DNA of 64,000 nucleotides from Primulina eburnea (lineage: Eukaryota > Streptophyta > Magnoliopsida > Lamiales > Gesneriaceae), in NCBI RefSeq assembly GCF_022965805.1, contig NC_133103.1:53456386-53520385 (forward strand). The letters are read 5' to 3'. Shown here piece after piece: positions 42,536-55,277 of this stretch. The position numbers and the translations under genes were made by a program. A model generated the notes under the pieces. It saw only the letters and a program-made list of their open reading frames with translations, ran no database searches and was not told the DNA's origin. How positions within the stretch are numbered: the stretch's first letter is position 1; every line of letters begins with the position of its first letter.

Positions 42536-42640
42536 GGTGGCGAAGACTGTGTGAAAAAAGCGTGTTTTACAGTGTGAAATCGCACCTAGTACTGTGTATT
42601 TTTCAGAGAAAAAATTTTGGGGGCGAAAAGGTGGTTCCCG

Positions 42641-42961
42641 GTTAGGGTTTAGGGTTTGGGGTTTGGGGGTTTCGGGTTTAGGGTTTAGGGTTTTAGGGGT
42701 TTGGGGTTTGGGGTTTAGGGTTTAGGGTTTTAGGGTTTAGGGTTAGGGTTTAGGGGTTTAGGGTTTTAGGGTTTAGGTTTTAGGGTTTAGGGTTCGGGTT
42801 TAGGGTTTAGGGGTTCGGGTTTAGGGGTTGGGGTTGGGGTTGGGGTTCGGTTCAGGGTTCAGGATTCAGGGTTCAGGGTTGAAGGTTTGGGGGGTTTGGG
42901 GGGTTTCGGGTTTAGGGTTTAGGGTTTAGGGTTTAGGGTTTTTTTTTTTTTTTTTTTTTTT
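42641..42961 (+). repeat. Long degenerate telomere tract joined to T23 (between LINE 2 and LINE 3)
   Basis: About 298 bp, the longest linker. It contains perfect TTTAGGG runs at the right end and many variants: TTTGGGG, TTTTAGGG, TTCAGGG, TTCGGG, GGTTGGGG. T23 follows at 42939-42961. Perfect units lie next to the poly(T), variants in the interior. Confidence 0.95.
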
Positions 42962-43940
42962 AAAAAAAACCACCGCCGGAAGCGGGGGGTTTAGGTAGAC
43001 CCCTACCTGTATATATCATCAAAACAGTGATACAACATAAAACCTAACGAGAGGGGGGACTATACCAAGACCTCTCGAAAAGCTACTACACAAACACACA
43101 AAAACAAAAAATCTAGGGTGGCAAATAAATGAGCCAAAAGCTAATCCCTATGTAAAGCGCATAAAACATATGAAGCTCAAGAAGCAACGCTAAATACATG
43201 GAAGTAAACGAATCTATCTAAGCAGTAGAGATCCGGCTCAGAAATAAGTGCAAAAGGCCACCGATGGTACCCATCTCTGAGCCATCTGCCAGTGTAATAC
43301 CAACCTGAAGAATAAAACCTACACCGAGATCGATCTGCTGTACCCGATCTGGCAGTCAAAATAGTAAGCAGCTGGAAAGTCACTGTGCAAAAACGGTCGA
43401 AACACAAAAGGAGGACCGTAATCCAGCTCAAGTCAGTGAAGCTCGAAGACCTAAGGAGAGGGAGAAAGCTGACGGAGCACATAAAATCAGAGATCCAAAC
43501 ATGACTGTAGCTCTGAAATAAGAAGCAACCAAAACAGATCATCCAGAGCCACCAATGCACGGAACGAGAGTAGAAACTATATAAATCCCGACATGAATGA
43601 GGCTCCGGGCCAGAGAAACCACTGAAATAGATCATCCAGAACCACCATAAATGTCGACCAGAGAGCATAAAAGTAAGAAAGCGGCGGGCAAGGAGAAGCC
43701 TGCAGAGAGCGCCATGCCGGAAAACAGAAATAATCCAAAGAAAAGCACCGACGGAGACAGTACTGGGACCCATCCAAATCCAAAGGAACAAAACACGGAA
43801 AGTGCAAGTGTCTGGGCCAACTTGCACTGCTCAAAAGTGAGATAAAAAACAACCTCCAAGGACAAAAGACCTGCAAGAAAAATAAATACATATATATAGA
43901 TACAGAAAGAGAGCCAAAAGGAAGAAGGGGCTGCAAATGG

Positions 43941-46900
43941 CTAAGAATATCTGGATCTGAGGTAAGGGAGCCCTGAACGATCAGAACGGGCAAGGATGGA
44001 GATATGGCTGGGTAAGGAAGGACCTAACTCTAAGGTAAACTGCCTAAGGTTATGAGCCCTAGCCGCCAAAGCATCCGCCACCGAATTACCCTCCCGGTAT
44101 ATATGCGAGATATGAACCATACGCCCCCTCAAGAGAACCAAAATCCTCGACACAATGTGATCTAAGCCCCCAACGACACTGACGAGATCGGAGGATCTGA
44201 ATAGAAATCTGAGAATCAACCTCGATCCAAAGAGGGAAAAGAGAAAGATCAGAACAAAGGATAAGACCCCTCCAGACCGCCCAGAGTTCCGCTCGGATAG
44301 TAGACCCAGCTCCAATGAACTCACTGAACGATAGCAAGACCCTGCCCAGAATGATCACGAACGACGCCACCAACCGAGGAATCCCCAGGATTCCCTCTCG
44401 AACTCCCATCCACATTCAGCTTAAAACAACCAGACGGCGGCCGAAGCCAACGAACAATCGCCGTCCGATGATATCTGTAAAAGCAAACCGAAATCCCCAG
44501 CAATCGCGCCACCTGGAAATAACCCACCCAATGCTTGGGTTTGACAGTATGCGCAGAATGGGCGAGGCACAGGTAAGACAAGATCTGGAACTTCACCGTC
44601 TCTCCAGAAATGGAAGAGCTGGCGGTGCTTCGCATCATTCCGAGCAGTCCAGAGAAACCACAAAATAATGAAAGGGAGAAACTCCCAAATAATGGCCCCC
44701 TGGAGCCCAGACCAGATCTCTCTTCCACGCACTAAGGAATAACCTGAAATCCTCTGTGTCAGGGATACGAACCCCAAAGACAGCGCCAAAAAAATGCCAA
44801 ACATGGCGAGCCACCGGGCTGCGAATAAACACATTTGTGAATGTCTCAGACATATCACAACACTGACAGCGAGACGCTAACGCAAAGCCACGGCGCTGAA
44901 GCACCTCATCAACTGGGAGCCACTGATGCCAAAATCTCCAAAGAAAGAATGACATCGTAGGCCTCAACCAACTACCCCAACATGGCCGATTAATATCAGA
45001 GATCGGAGCGCGCAAACGGATCAACTCCCAAGCGGACTTGACATGAAAAAGCACCATCGGAGCTATGGATCCAACGAGCCGAATCCACCTCTCCCGAAAG
45101 AATCGGGACCAACACAATCTGCTCCGCAATAGAAGGAGCAACAACTGAACAAAGAAGGTCAAAATCCCAGGTTCCCTCCGAAAGAAAATGGGAAACCCGG
45201 GCACCACGATCCCCACAGACCTCAGTCTGACTGGACAGGGGAACATCCCTGAACCAACAATCATCCCAAAAAGAAAGCATCTCCATGGCCGACACGCCAG
45301 CGAATACCACTCTCCGCACGAGGCCTGATCTGGAGCAAACGCCGCCAAGTGGGAGAGATAAAACCACTGAGAAGAAACACAAGCTGGGTGCGCCAAGAGA
45401 CAATATTTCCTCATCAAAAATTTGGCCCAGAGGGAGGATCCCTGCCTGAACCGAAACCACAATTTTATGGAGAAGCTATCCACAAGATCTTTCAATCTGC
45501 CGGAAGCCAAGACCCCCCTCTACCACAGGGGAGGCAAGCCCGAGACCAGCGAGCCCAAGTGCCATTTCTTCTCCAAGGGCCTAGATCCCCAAAGGAAGGC
45601 ATTAAAGGCTCTCTCGAGTTTCTCCATGACAGCCAACGGAGGCTGAACAACCTGAAACAAATATATGGGCATCGAGAGGAGCACGCTACGAATGAGAGTC
45701 ATGCGGCTCCCCGGTGAAAGAGTACGAATCTCCCAACCCTCCAGCCGCCTCCTAACAGACTGTAAGAGGGGCTCAAAAAGAGAACACGACCTATTGCCTC
45801 GAAATAAGGGAACTCCGAGGTACTTGATCGGCAGATGACCCTCCGCAAAGCCAGTGATACGCAAAAGTCTAGAGCGAAGGCGCTCAGAGCATCGCGGAGG
45901 TAAAATCAGAGAACTCTTGACAGCATTCACCATCTGTCCCGAACAGTTCTCGTAGTGATGCAGAAAGTCTAAAAGACGCTGCATCCCACGAGACCCACCA
46001 TTGGCAAAAATAATGATATCATCAGCATAGGCCAGGTGGGAAACCAAAAGATCACAACTAGAACGGTACCTAATAGCAGGATGACGCAAGTAGAGCCGGT
46101 CAAGGCCACGCGAAAGATACTCCGCCCCTAAAATGAAGAGAAGGGGAGACAATGGATCTCCCTGCCGGAGGCCCCTGGTAGAGCCGAAGAACCCCGAGAG
46201 AGAACCATTGATATTAACGGAGAAATGACAATGAGAAATACAGGCCGAGACCAAAGCCACAACCTGCTCAGAGAAACCAAAATGACGCAAAACATCAAAA
46301 AGGAAAGGCCATTGGACCCGATCATAGGCCTTAGCCATATCCAACTTCAAAATAACATTACCACCACGATTGGGGAGAGTGAGACTATGAGTGAGCTCCT
46401 GAGCAAGGAGGATGTTATCAGAAATCATCCGCCCTGGAACAAAACCACTCTGATTCAAAGAAATGAGTCTCTCCGCCACAGCCCGCAACCGAGAGTACAA
46501 CAACTTAGAAATGATTTTGTTCGTGACATTACACAGGCTGATCGGACGGAAATCCGACCAAGCCCGAGCACCCTCGACTTTTGGGATCAAAGTAATCGTG
46601 GTGGCTGTAAAGCTCTGAGGCAGAGGAGAGCCTCTGAAAAAATCCAAAACCGCATCCAACACATCCTGATGAACTATCTCCCAGCAATGCTGGAAAAACG
46701 CCGAAGAGAAGCCATCAGGGCCTGCCACACTGTCAGGAGAAATAGAGAAAACAGTCGCACGCACCTCCTCAAGGGAGGGGGTGGTAGTAATCCCAGAATT
46801 ATCCTCATCAGAAATCACCGAAGGAAACCCCGAAAAATCGGGACAATCAAGCACAAAGGGATCCCCAGTGAGTAAGTGCTGAAAAAACGAGGCACCCGAC

Positions 46901-48049
46901 TGCTGAATCATCTCAGGAGACGTCAGGCAAACCCCATCATCCCATATGCGGAAAATCTTATTAGCCACACGCTTCTTCTTAACCATGTTATGAAAGAGTT
47001 TGGTGTTCCGCTCACCATCCTCTAGCCAGTTGCATGCAGCTTTTTGTTTCCAAAAATCCGCCTCCATGGCGGTGACACGAGCCAGATCCGCATTCCGATC
47101 GGACAGGGCAGTCCAATTCGAATCTGAAGGATCGGCCTCACAAACAAGCTCAGCAGAACGAACTGCACTCTCAGCCTCGGTGATTTTATCAAAGATGTTA
47201 CCAAAAACATCCCGATTCCACCACTTGAGGTGAGTCCTTAAGACGCTTCAACTTGACAAAAAGACGCGACATACCGCTCTGACTGCAAGGCAAATACCAA
47301 TTGAGCCTAACGGTCTGCAAAAAACCATGATGCCGAAGCCACATACGCTGGAAGCGAAACGAGCTCGGCCCACGGGCAAAAACCGGAGCGGTGACCAAAA
47401 GCGGACAGTGGTCAGAAACAGTACGGGGAAGATGTTCAACTCGAATGGAGCTGAAATGATCACCCCAATCAACGGATACCATAACCCTGTCCAACCGCTT
47501 CCAAATGGTCTTATTCGTCCAAGTGAACGAAGACCCCTCAAAACCAGCATCAATCAAACCAGAATCCATAATGAAAGTGTTGAACTCCTCCATGGGTAGC
47601 AACCTACCACCACGGGTGCCCAAACACTCAGACGCATCACGAACAACATTGAAATCCCCACCCACCAGCCAAGGACCCAGAACAGGCTTGACATGAAGCA
47701 GGGAAGACCAGAGATCACGACGCTCAATATAATCACATCTGGCATAAACAAAAGAACAAAAAACAGATGTGGGCAAAAAAGGAGCAGAAATCTTAATGTG
47801 AAGGAACTGAGCATGATCAAGAACACACTCAGCCTGCACATCAGCAGCAAAAAACACCCAAATGTGACCAGAAAGATTCGAAATGACCCGAGAAAAACCA
47901 AGACGACGAGTCATGAATCGCTGATCTAAATCGATCATCGGCTCCAAAACAGTCAAAACCTTAATCTGTTTCTCCTTAACAAAAGCGTGAAGCCTCTGTT
48001 GGGACTCCGAACCCCGGAGTCCCCGGATATTCCAGATTAGGAAATTCAT
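43941..48049 (-). pseudogene. LINE 3 ORF2, multiple frameshifts
   Basis: All domains are recognisable: endonuclease 48049-47198 (RLDRVMVS, SDHCPLL), RT 47067-45520 (NQSGFVPGR, LKLDMAKAYDRVQW, YADD), zf-RVT 45510-44635 and RNase H in two frames to 43941. Frameshifts lie near 47230 (GAGTCCTTAAG), 45515, 45350-45370, 45050, 44690, 44610 and 44170. The number of breaks makes it the most decayed ORF2 in the array. Confidence 0.85.
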
Positions 48050-50516
48050 GATGAACGGGCAGCAGAAATGCCCGATCGCTTCCTGAGCGACCCAGGGAGG
48101 TCATCCCTCCCCCTCTTTTTCTTAACATCTGGCATATCTGAGTCCAGGATGCCGTCCTCAGAAGCACGACCATCACCTGGTTCAGAATGTCTATCAAAAC
48201 CCTGGTCAAGATCCTCAACAAGCCTCTCACAGACAACCCTCTCAGCAACAGGAGAACCCTGCCTATCAACCAAGTGAGATGAATAAAGAAGAAGCATCGG
48301 CAGGGGACGGAGGGCCAGAAGGTATCGAGTGAGAACTATGATTCTCCAAACAGATCACGGGTTTCAGAAAACACCGTGTCAATACCAGCATGCGGAGATC
48401 CCAAAACCTCCGCACAGTCCACAAAAGGAGTGACATCCTCCTCCTCCAAACTTTAGCCCCAGACTGGGCTGACACACCTACCTAAAGCCAACGGGAGAAA
48501 CCTCAACGGTGGGTGAACACACATCTTCAGAACCCATACCCCCGGAGGGATCAAGCTCCAAAGGAGGACCACCGGTGATATCAACACCCACCTCCCCCAA
48601 ATGGGGCCCACTAACCAGAATTTTGTCCAACCAAATCATCAGGGTCAAAACGCTGGGCCTCATTACGCCAGGGGGATAGGACTTCAAAAGCATTAGACGA
48701 AACCAATCCCTGCGGGACAACAGTGTCGGGGGGGGTAACTCCAGCAGGGGGACCCCGACGCACAGGACGCCTCCTCCTCCTCCGTCTGGGACCGAAGCCT
48801 ATTTCTTGAAGCTGGGGCTGTGGTCCCGTAGGAAAAGCAGGAGTGACACCCTCCTGGGGTGTCTGGACTGTAGGAGCAACTGGCTGCTTAGGATTAGAAG
48901 AAGCCTGATTAGGCCTAGCAGGCCTAGGGTTCTTCCCATGAGAGTAACAAACACTAGTGGAATGTCCCAGCATCTTGCAATCGGTGCAATACGTAGGGAT
49001 TTTCTCATAAACAACATCAAGAACCTGGGTATGTTCTCCCCAACCAACCCAGACCTGCTTAGTGAGAGGCTCTAAGACATTAACCTCCACACAAACACGA
49101 GCAAAAGATCCACGAGAAGCATTAGCAGTGTAGTCGTCCATTTTCACCGGTTTACCCACAAGTTTAGCCAAAGCAAAAAGAATGCGTTTGTCAAACAAGT
49201 GCAGGGGTAAACCTGGAAAACGAATCCAAACTGGAGCAATGGGAGATTCTTCTTGTAACTGAAATTCAGGAGTCCACTTAGAGAATCTGATCCCCAGTGG
49301 TCCCACCATCATGGTCCCCCGCGTCCAGATACGCGCATAGTCCTCTTCACAGGAGAGGGAAATAACAAGAAAACCCCGGGGCAAAAATTTTAAATCAAAG
49401 GAACGCACAAGCCCCAATTTACCAAAAGCCGCAGAAATCATTGAATTAGGAACAAGTGACCGGTTGCCTGAAATTTTTCCAACCAAAGCATATTTGAAGG
49501 GCTCAGTCATGAAGATATGACCTCAACCGGGAATCTGATACCCGGCTTACCATCCATCAAAGACGGTGCAGGCATCTCTTCCATCGAATTGAGGACATCA
49601 TCAAAGCTTTTCTTCACCGTACGAGGGGACGGTGGTGATAAAACATCACGAAAAGACACAGGAAAAGAAGCCACAGTATTCGTACCTGAGCTGGCCGGTG
49701 GAACAGGAGAGTGGACTGTAGAGTTGACTCCATTGAGTTGACTGAGTGACTCGACCGAGTTGACTGGCGAGTTGACTGCCGGAGCACCACCGGGGGCCGG
49801 CGAAGCAGCGGAGAACATGAAACCGGTACCCAATCCAGCAGAACCGGGCGGAGGAGGGGCGAAATCGGGAAAAACAGTCACCGGAAAAGGAGATGAAATC
49901 GGATTTTGGGCATTTCCGATTGCCAAGCTATTTCCAGAAATTGAAGGCATGGCAATGTTACCCATGACATGGGAGTAAACGCCATGGACGAATTAAGAAA
50001 AGGAGTAGCGACGCCGGAGTAATTGAGCGGAGAAGTAGTCGCAGTCGGTGAACAGTAGCTGAAAATCGTAGATCTAAAATTGTCGTCGCATGCGAACGGC
50101 GTTGGGGCTGATACCAGAGGCGAAATGATCGTCTTGGAGAGGGGATTCAAGATCGGGGTTCCATTAGCAAAGAGGTTACCTGAGGTGGCCGGAATCGGAA
50201 GAAAACCAGACGGGGTCCCAATGAACAGTGCAGGCGAGGAAGAAAATGCAGTTTCCGGCGGCTGTGGTACAAGAATGGATCGCGCAGGTGTACCAATGGA
50301 AAGCTGATGAAATTCCGAGCCAGGTGAAGTGCAGCCGGCGCCGGGAGGAGCAACGTTCGCCGGCGACGAAGAAGAAACAAAAAGCGGCGAGTTTTCGATC
50401 GGGAAATAGACGGTGTTGCCGGAGTCAGATCGGTCTGAAATTTGAGTATGGTGGTCGGCGAGGGAAGGCGGTTCTACTGGTGGTGGTGGCCGGCCGGGAT
50501 CCGGCGGCGGAGGCAT
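48046..50516 (-). pseudogene. LINE 3 ORF1, multiple frameshifts
   Basis: It starts MPPPPDPGRPPPPVEPPS at 50516. Frame changes lie near 49970, 49508 (at SSMTEPFK), 48640 and 48270-48480. The DUF4283 region (49510-49060) and knuckle CTDCKMLGHSTSVC remain readable, as do the Arg run RRRRRRPVRR and the basic end KKKRGRDDLPGSLRKRSG. The ATGA overlap with ORF2 at 48046-48049 is kept. Confidence 0.85.
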
Positions 50517-50617
50517 GGCGGCTGTTTGGGGGTGAATAGTGACTGATTTAGTGTGTTTTTTCGCACCTTGACTGTGTGTTTTTTCAGAGAAAATTTTTTG
50601 GGGGCAAAATGGGTTTT

Positions 50618-50675
50618 TTGGTTTGGGGTTTGGGGTTTGGGGTTTCGGGGTTGGGGTTTAGGGTTTAGGGTTTAG

Positions 50676-50706
<31 letters not shown>
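50618..50706 (+). repeat. Telomere repeat tract joined to T29 (between LINE 3 and LINE 4)
   Basis: About 60 bp: left half TTTGGGG variants, right half three perfect TTTAGGG; T29 at 50678-50706. The left boundary is blurred because the LINE 5' end (AAAATGGGTTTTTTGG) resembles the repeat. Confidence 0.93.
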
Positions 50707-50713
<7 letters not shown>

Positions 50714-51683
50714 CACCGCCGGAAGCGGGGGGGTTAGGCAGACCCCTACCTGTATATATAATCAAAACAAAGATACAACATAAAACCTAACGAGAGGGGG
50801 ACTATACCAAGACCTCTCGAAAAGCTACTACACAACACACAAAAAACAAAAATCTAGGGTGGCAAGTAAATGAGCCAAAAGCTAATCCCTAGGTAAAGCG
50901 CATAAAACATATGAAGATCAAGAAGCAACGCTAAATACATGGAAATAAAACGAAATCTATCTAAGCAGTAGAGATCCGGCTCAGAAATAGGTGCAAAAGA
51001 CCACCGATGGTGCCCATCTCTGAGCCATCTGCCAGTGTAATACCAAACTGAAGAATATAACCTACACCGAGATCGATCTGCTGTACCCGATCTGGCAGTC
51101 AAAATAGTAAGCAGCTGGAAAGTCATTGTGCAAAAACGGTCGAAACACAAAAGGAGGACCATAATCCAGCTCAAGTCAGTAAAGCTCGAAGACCTAAGGA
51201 GAGGGAGAAAGCTGACGGAGCACATAAAATCAGAAATCCAAACATGACTGTAGCTCTGAAATAAGAAGCGACCAAAACAGATCATCCAGAGCCACCAATG
51301 CATGGAACGATAGTAGAAACTATGTAAATCCCGACATGAATGAGGCTCCGGGCCAGAGAAACCACTGAAATAGAACATCCAGAACCACCATAAATGTCGA
51401 CCAAAGAACAGAAAAGTAAGAGAGCGGCGGGCAAGGAGAAGCCTGCAGTGAGCGCCAGCCGGAAAACAGAAATAATCCAAAGAAATGCACCAACGGAGAC
51501 AGTACTGGGACCCATCCAAATCCGAAGGAACAAAACACGGAAAGTGCAAGTGTCTGGGCCAACTTGCACTGCTCAAAAGTGAGATAAAGAACAACCTCCA
51601 AGGACAGAAGACCTGCAATAAAAAATAAATACATATATAAAGATACAGAAAGAGAGCCAAAAGGAAGAAGGGGCTGCAAATGG

Positions 51684-54600
51684 CTAAGAATATCTGGATC
51701 TGAGGTAAGGGAGCCCTGAACGATCAGAACGGGCAAGTATGGAGATGTGGCTGGGTAAGGAAGGACCTAACTCTAAGGTAAACTGCCTAAGGTCATGGGC
51801 CCTGGCCGCCAAAGCATCCGCCACCGAATTACCCTCCCGGTATATATGCGAGATATGAACCATACGCCCCCTCAAGAGAACCAAAATCCTCGACACAATG
51901 TGATCTAACCCCCAACGACACTGACGAGAACGGAGGATCTGAATAGATATCTGTGAATCAACCTCGATCCAAAGAGGGAAAAGAGAAAGATCAGAACAAA
52001 GGATAAGACCCCTCCAGACCGCCCAGAGTTCCGCCCGGATAGTAGACCCAGCTCCAATGAACTCACTGAACGAAAGCAAGACCCGCCCAGAATGATCACG
52101 AACGACGCCACCAACCGAGGAATCCCCAGGATTCCCTCTCGAACTCCCATCCACATTCAGCTTAAAACAACCAGACGACGGCCGAAGCCAACGAACAATC
52201 GCCGTCCGATGATATCTGTATAAGCAAACTGAAATCCCCAGCGATCGCGCCACCTGGAAAAAACCCACCCAATGCTTGGGTTTGACAGTACGCGCAGAAT
52301 GGGCGAGGCGCAGGTAAGACAAGATCTGGAACTTCACCGTCTCTCCAGAAATGGAGAGCTGGCGGTGCTTCGCATCATTCCGAGCAGTCCAGAGAAACCA
52401 CAAAATAATGAAAGGAAGAAACTCCCTCACATGGCCCCCTGGAGCCCAGACCAGATCTCTTTTCCACGCACTAAGGAATAACCTGAAATCCTCAGTGTCA
52501 GGGATACGAACCCCAAAGACAGCGCCAAAAAAATGCCAAACATGGCGGGCCACCGGGCTGCGAATAAACACATGTGTGAATGTCTCAGACATATCACAAC
52601 ACTGACAACGAGACGCTAACGCAAAGCCACGGCGCTGAAGCACATCATCAACTGGGAGCCACTGATGCCAAAATCTCCAAAGAAAAAATGACATCGTAGG
52701 CCTCAACCAACTACCCCAACATGGCCGATTAATATCAGAGATCGGGGCGCGCAAACGGATCAACTCCCAAGCGGACTTGACTGAAAAAGCACCATCGGAG
52801 CTATAGATCCAACGAGCCGAATCCACCTCTCCCGAAAGAATCGGGACCAACATAATCTGCTCCGCAATAGAAGGAGCCACAACTGAACAAAGAAGGTCAA
52901 AATCCCAGGTTCCCTCCGAAAGAAAATGGGAAACCCGGGCCCCACGATCCCCACAGACCTCAGTCTGCCTGGACAAGGGGACATCTCCGAACCAACAATC
53001 ATCCCAAAATGAAGCCTCTCCATGGCCGACACGCCAGCGAATACCACTCTCCGCACGAGGCCTGATATGGAGCAAACGCCGCCAAGTGGGAGAGATAAGA
53101 CCACAAGAAGAAACACAAGCTGGGTGCGCCAGGAGACAATATTTCCTCATCAAAAATTGGGCCCAGAGGGAGGATCCCTGCCTGAACCGAAACCACAATT
53201 TGATAGAGAAGCTATCACAAGATCTTTCAATCTGCGGAAGCCAAGACCCCCCTCTTCCACAGGGAGGCAAGCCCGAGACCACCGAGCCCAATGCCATTTC
53301 TTCTCCAAGGGCCTAGATCCCCAAAGAAAGGCATTAAAGGCTCTCTCAAGTTTTTCCATGACAGCCAACGGAGGCTGAACAACCTGAAACAAGTATATGG
53401 GCATCGAGAGGAGCACGCTACGAATGAGAGTCATGCGGCTCCCCGGAGAAAGAGTACGAATCTCCCATCCCTCCAGCCGCCTCCTAACAGAATGTAAGAG
53501 GGGCTCAAAAAGAGAGCACGACCTATTGCCTCGAAATAAGGGAACTCCGAGGTACTTAATCGGCAGATGACCCTCCGCAAAGCCAGTGATACGCAAAAGT
53601 CTAGAACGAAGACGCTCAGAGCATCGCGGAGGTAAAATCAGGGAACTCTTGACAGCATTCACGAGCTGTCCCGAACAGTTCTCGTAGTGATGCAGAAAGT
53701 CTAAAAGACGCTGCATCCCACGAGACCCACCATTGGCAAAAATAATGATATCATCAGCATAGGCCAGGTGGGAAACCGAAAGATCACAACTAGAACGGTA
53801 CCTAATCGTTTTGGGATCGAAGTAATCGTGGTGTCTGTAAAACTCTGGGGCAGGGGAGAGCCTCGGAAAAAATCCAAAACCGCATCCAACACATCCTGAT
53901 GAACGATCTCCCAGCAATGCTGGAAAAACGCCGAAGAGAATCCATCAGGGCCTGCCACACTATCAGGAGAAATGGAGAAAACAGTCGCACGCACCTCCTC
54001 AAGGGAGGGGGTGGTAGTAATCCCAGAATTATCCTCATCAGAAATCACCGAAGGAAACCCCGAAAAATCGGGACAATCAAGCACAGAGGGATCCCCAGTG
54101 AGTAAGTGCTGAAAAAACGAGGCACCCGACTGCTGAATCATCTCAGGGGACGTCAGGCAAACCCCATCATCCCATATGCGGAAGATCTTTTAGCCACACG
54201 CTTCTTCTTAACCATGTTATGAAAGAGTTTGTTGTTCCGCTCACCATCCTCTAGCCAGTTGCATGCAGCTTTTTGTTTCCAAAAATCCGCCTCCATGGCG
54301 GTGACACGAGCCAGATCCGCATTCCGATCGGACAGGACAGCCCAATTCGAATCTGAAGGATCGGCCTCACAAACAAGCTCAGCAGAACGAACTGCACTCT
54401 CAGCCTCGGTGATTTTATCAAAGATGTTACCAAAAACATCCCGATTCCACCACTTGAGGTGATTCTTAAGACGCTTCAACTTGACAAAAAGACGCGACAT
54501 ACCGCTCTGACTGCAAGGCAAAAACCAATTGAGCCTAACGGTCTGCAAAAAACCATGATGCCGAAGCCACATACGCTGGAAGCGAAACGAGCTCGGCCCA

Positions 54601-55277
54601 CGGGCAAAAACCGGAGCGGTGACCAAAAGCGGACAGTGGTCAGAAACAGTACGGGGAAGATGTTCAACTCGAATGGAGCTGAAATAATCACCCCAATCAA
54701 CGGAGACCATAACCCTGTCCAACCGCTTCCAAATGGTCTTATTCGTCCAAGTGAACGAAGACCCCTCAAAACCGGCATCAATCAAACCAGAATCCATAAT
54801 GAAAGTGTTGAACTCCTCCATGGGTAGCAACCTACCACCACGGGTGCCCAAACACTCAGACGCATCACGAACAACATTGAAATCCCCACCCACCAGCCAA
54901 GGACCCAGAACAGGCTTGACGTGAAGAAGGGAGGACCAGAGATCACGACGCTCAATATAATCACATCTGGCATAAACAAAAGAGCAAAAAACAGATGTGG
55001 GCAAAAAAGGAGCAGAAACCTTAATGTGAAGGAACTGAGCATGATCAAGAACACACTCAGCCTGCACATCAGCAGCCAAAAACACCCAAATGTGACCAGA
55101 AAGATTCGAAATGACCCGAGAAAAACAAAAACGACGGGTCATGAATCTCTGATCTAAATCGATCATCGGCTCCAAAACATTCAAAACCTTAATCTGATTC
55201 TCCTTAACAAAAGCATGAAGCCTCTGTTGGGACTCCGAACTCCGGAGTCCCCGGATATTCCAGATTAGGAAATTCAT
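51684..55277 (-). pseudogene. LINE 4 ORF2 with RT-core deletion
   Basis: Endonuclease 55277-54153 (RLDRVMVS, SDHCPLL) shifts near 54170 (GAAGATCTTTTAGCC). The RT start (54141) reads to TTITSIPK, then about 0.5 kb is missing at about 53812 (CCTAATCG|TTTTGGGATC), removing NQSGFVPGR, the motif A Asp (LKLDMAKAYD) and LRQGDPLSP; YADD remains. RNase H (53297-51684 frame) is open to the end, with another shift near 53215. Reverse transcriptase activity must be lost. Confidence 0.87.

Larger units (their letters stand above)
35023..42640 (-). mobile_element. LINE 2 of the telomere array
   Basis: 7618 bp without the tail. Same layout as LINE 1: leader (about 105 nt, CGCCCCCAAAATTTTTTCTC near its start), ORF1, ORF2 and a 3' UTR of about 978 bp with the terminal hairpin (CCGC 35034-35037, GCGG 35043-35046). 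Single-base indels disrupt ORF1 near 42180-42250 and ORF2 near 39345 and 39238; otherwise the coding sequence is complete. Confidence 0.92.
42962..50617 (-). mobile_element. LINE 3 of the telomere array (decayed)
   Basis: 7656 bp without the tail; full-length layout with leader, ORF1 (50516-48046), ORF2 (48049-43941) and 3' UTR with the hairpin (CCGC 42973-42976, GCGG 42982-42985) next to GGGTTTAGG. Several frameshifts in both ORFs. The 3' UTR is very close to those of elements 2 and 4. Confidence 0.92.
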
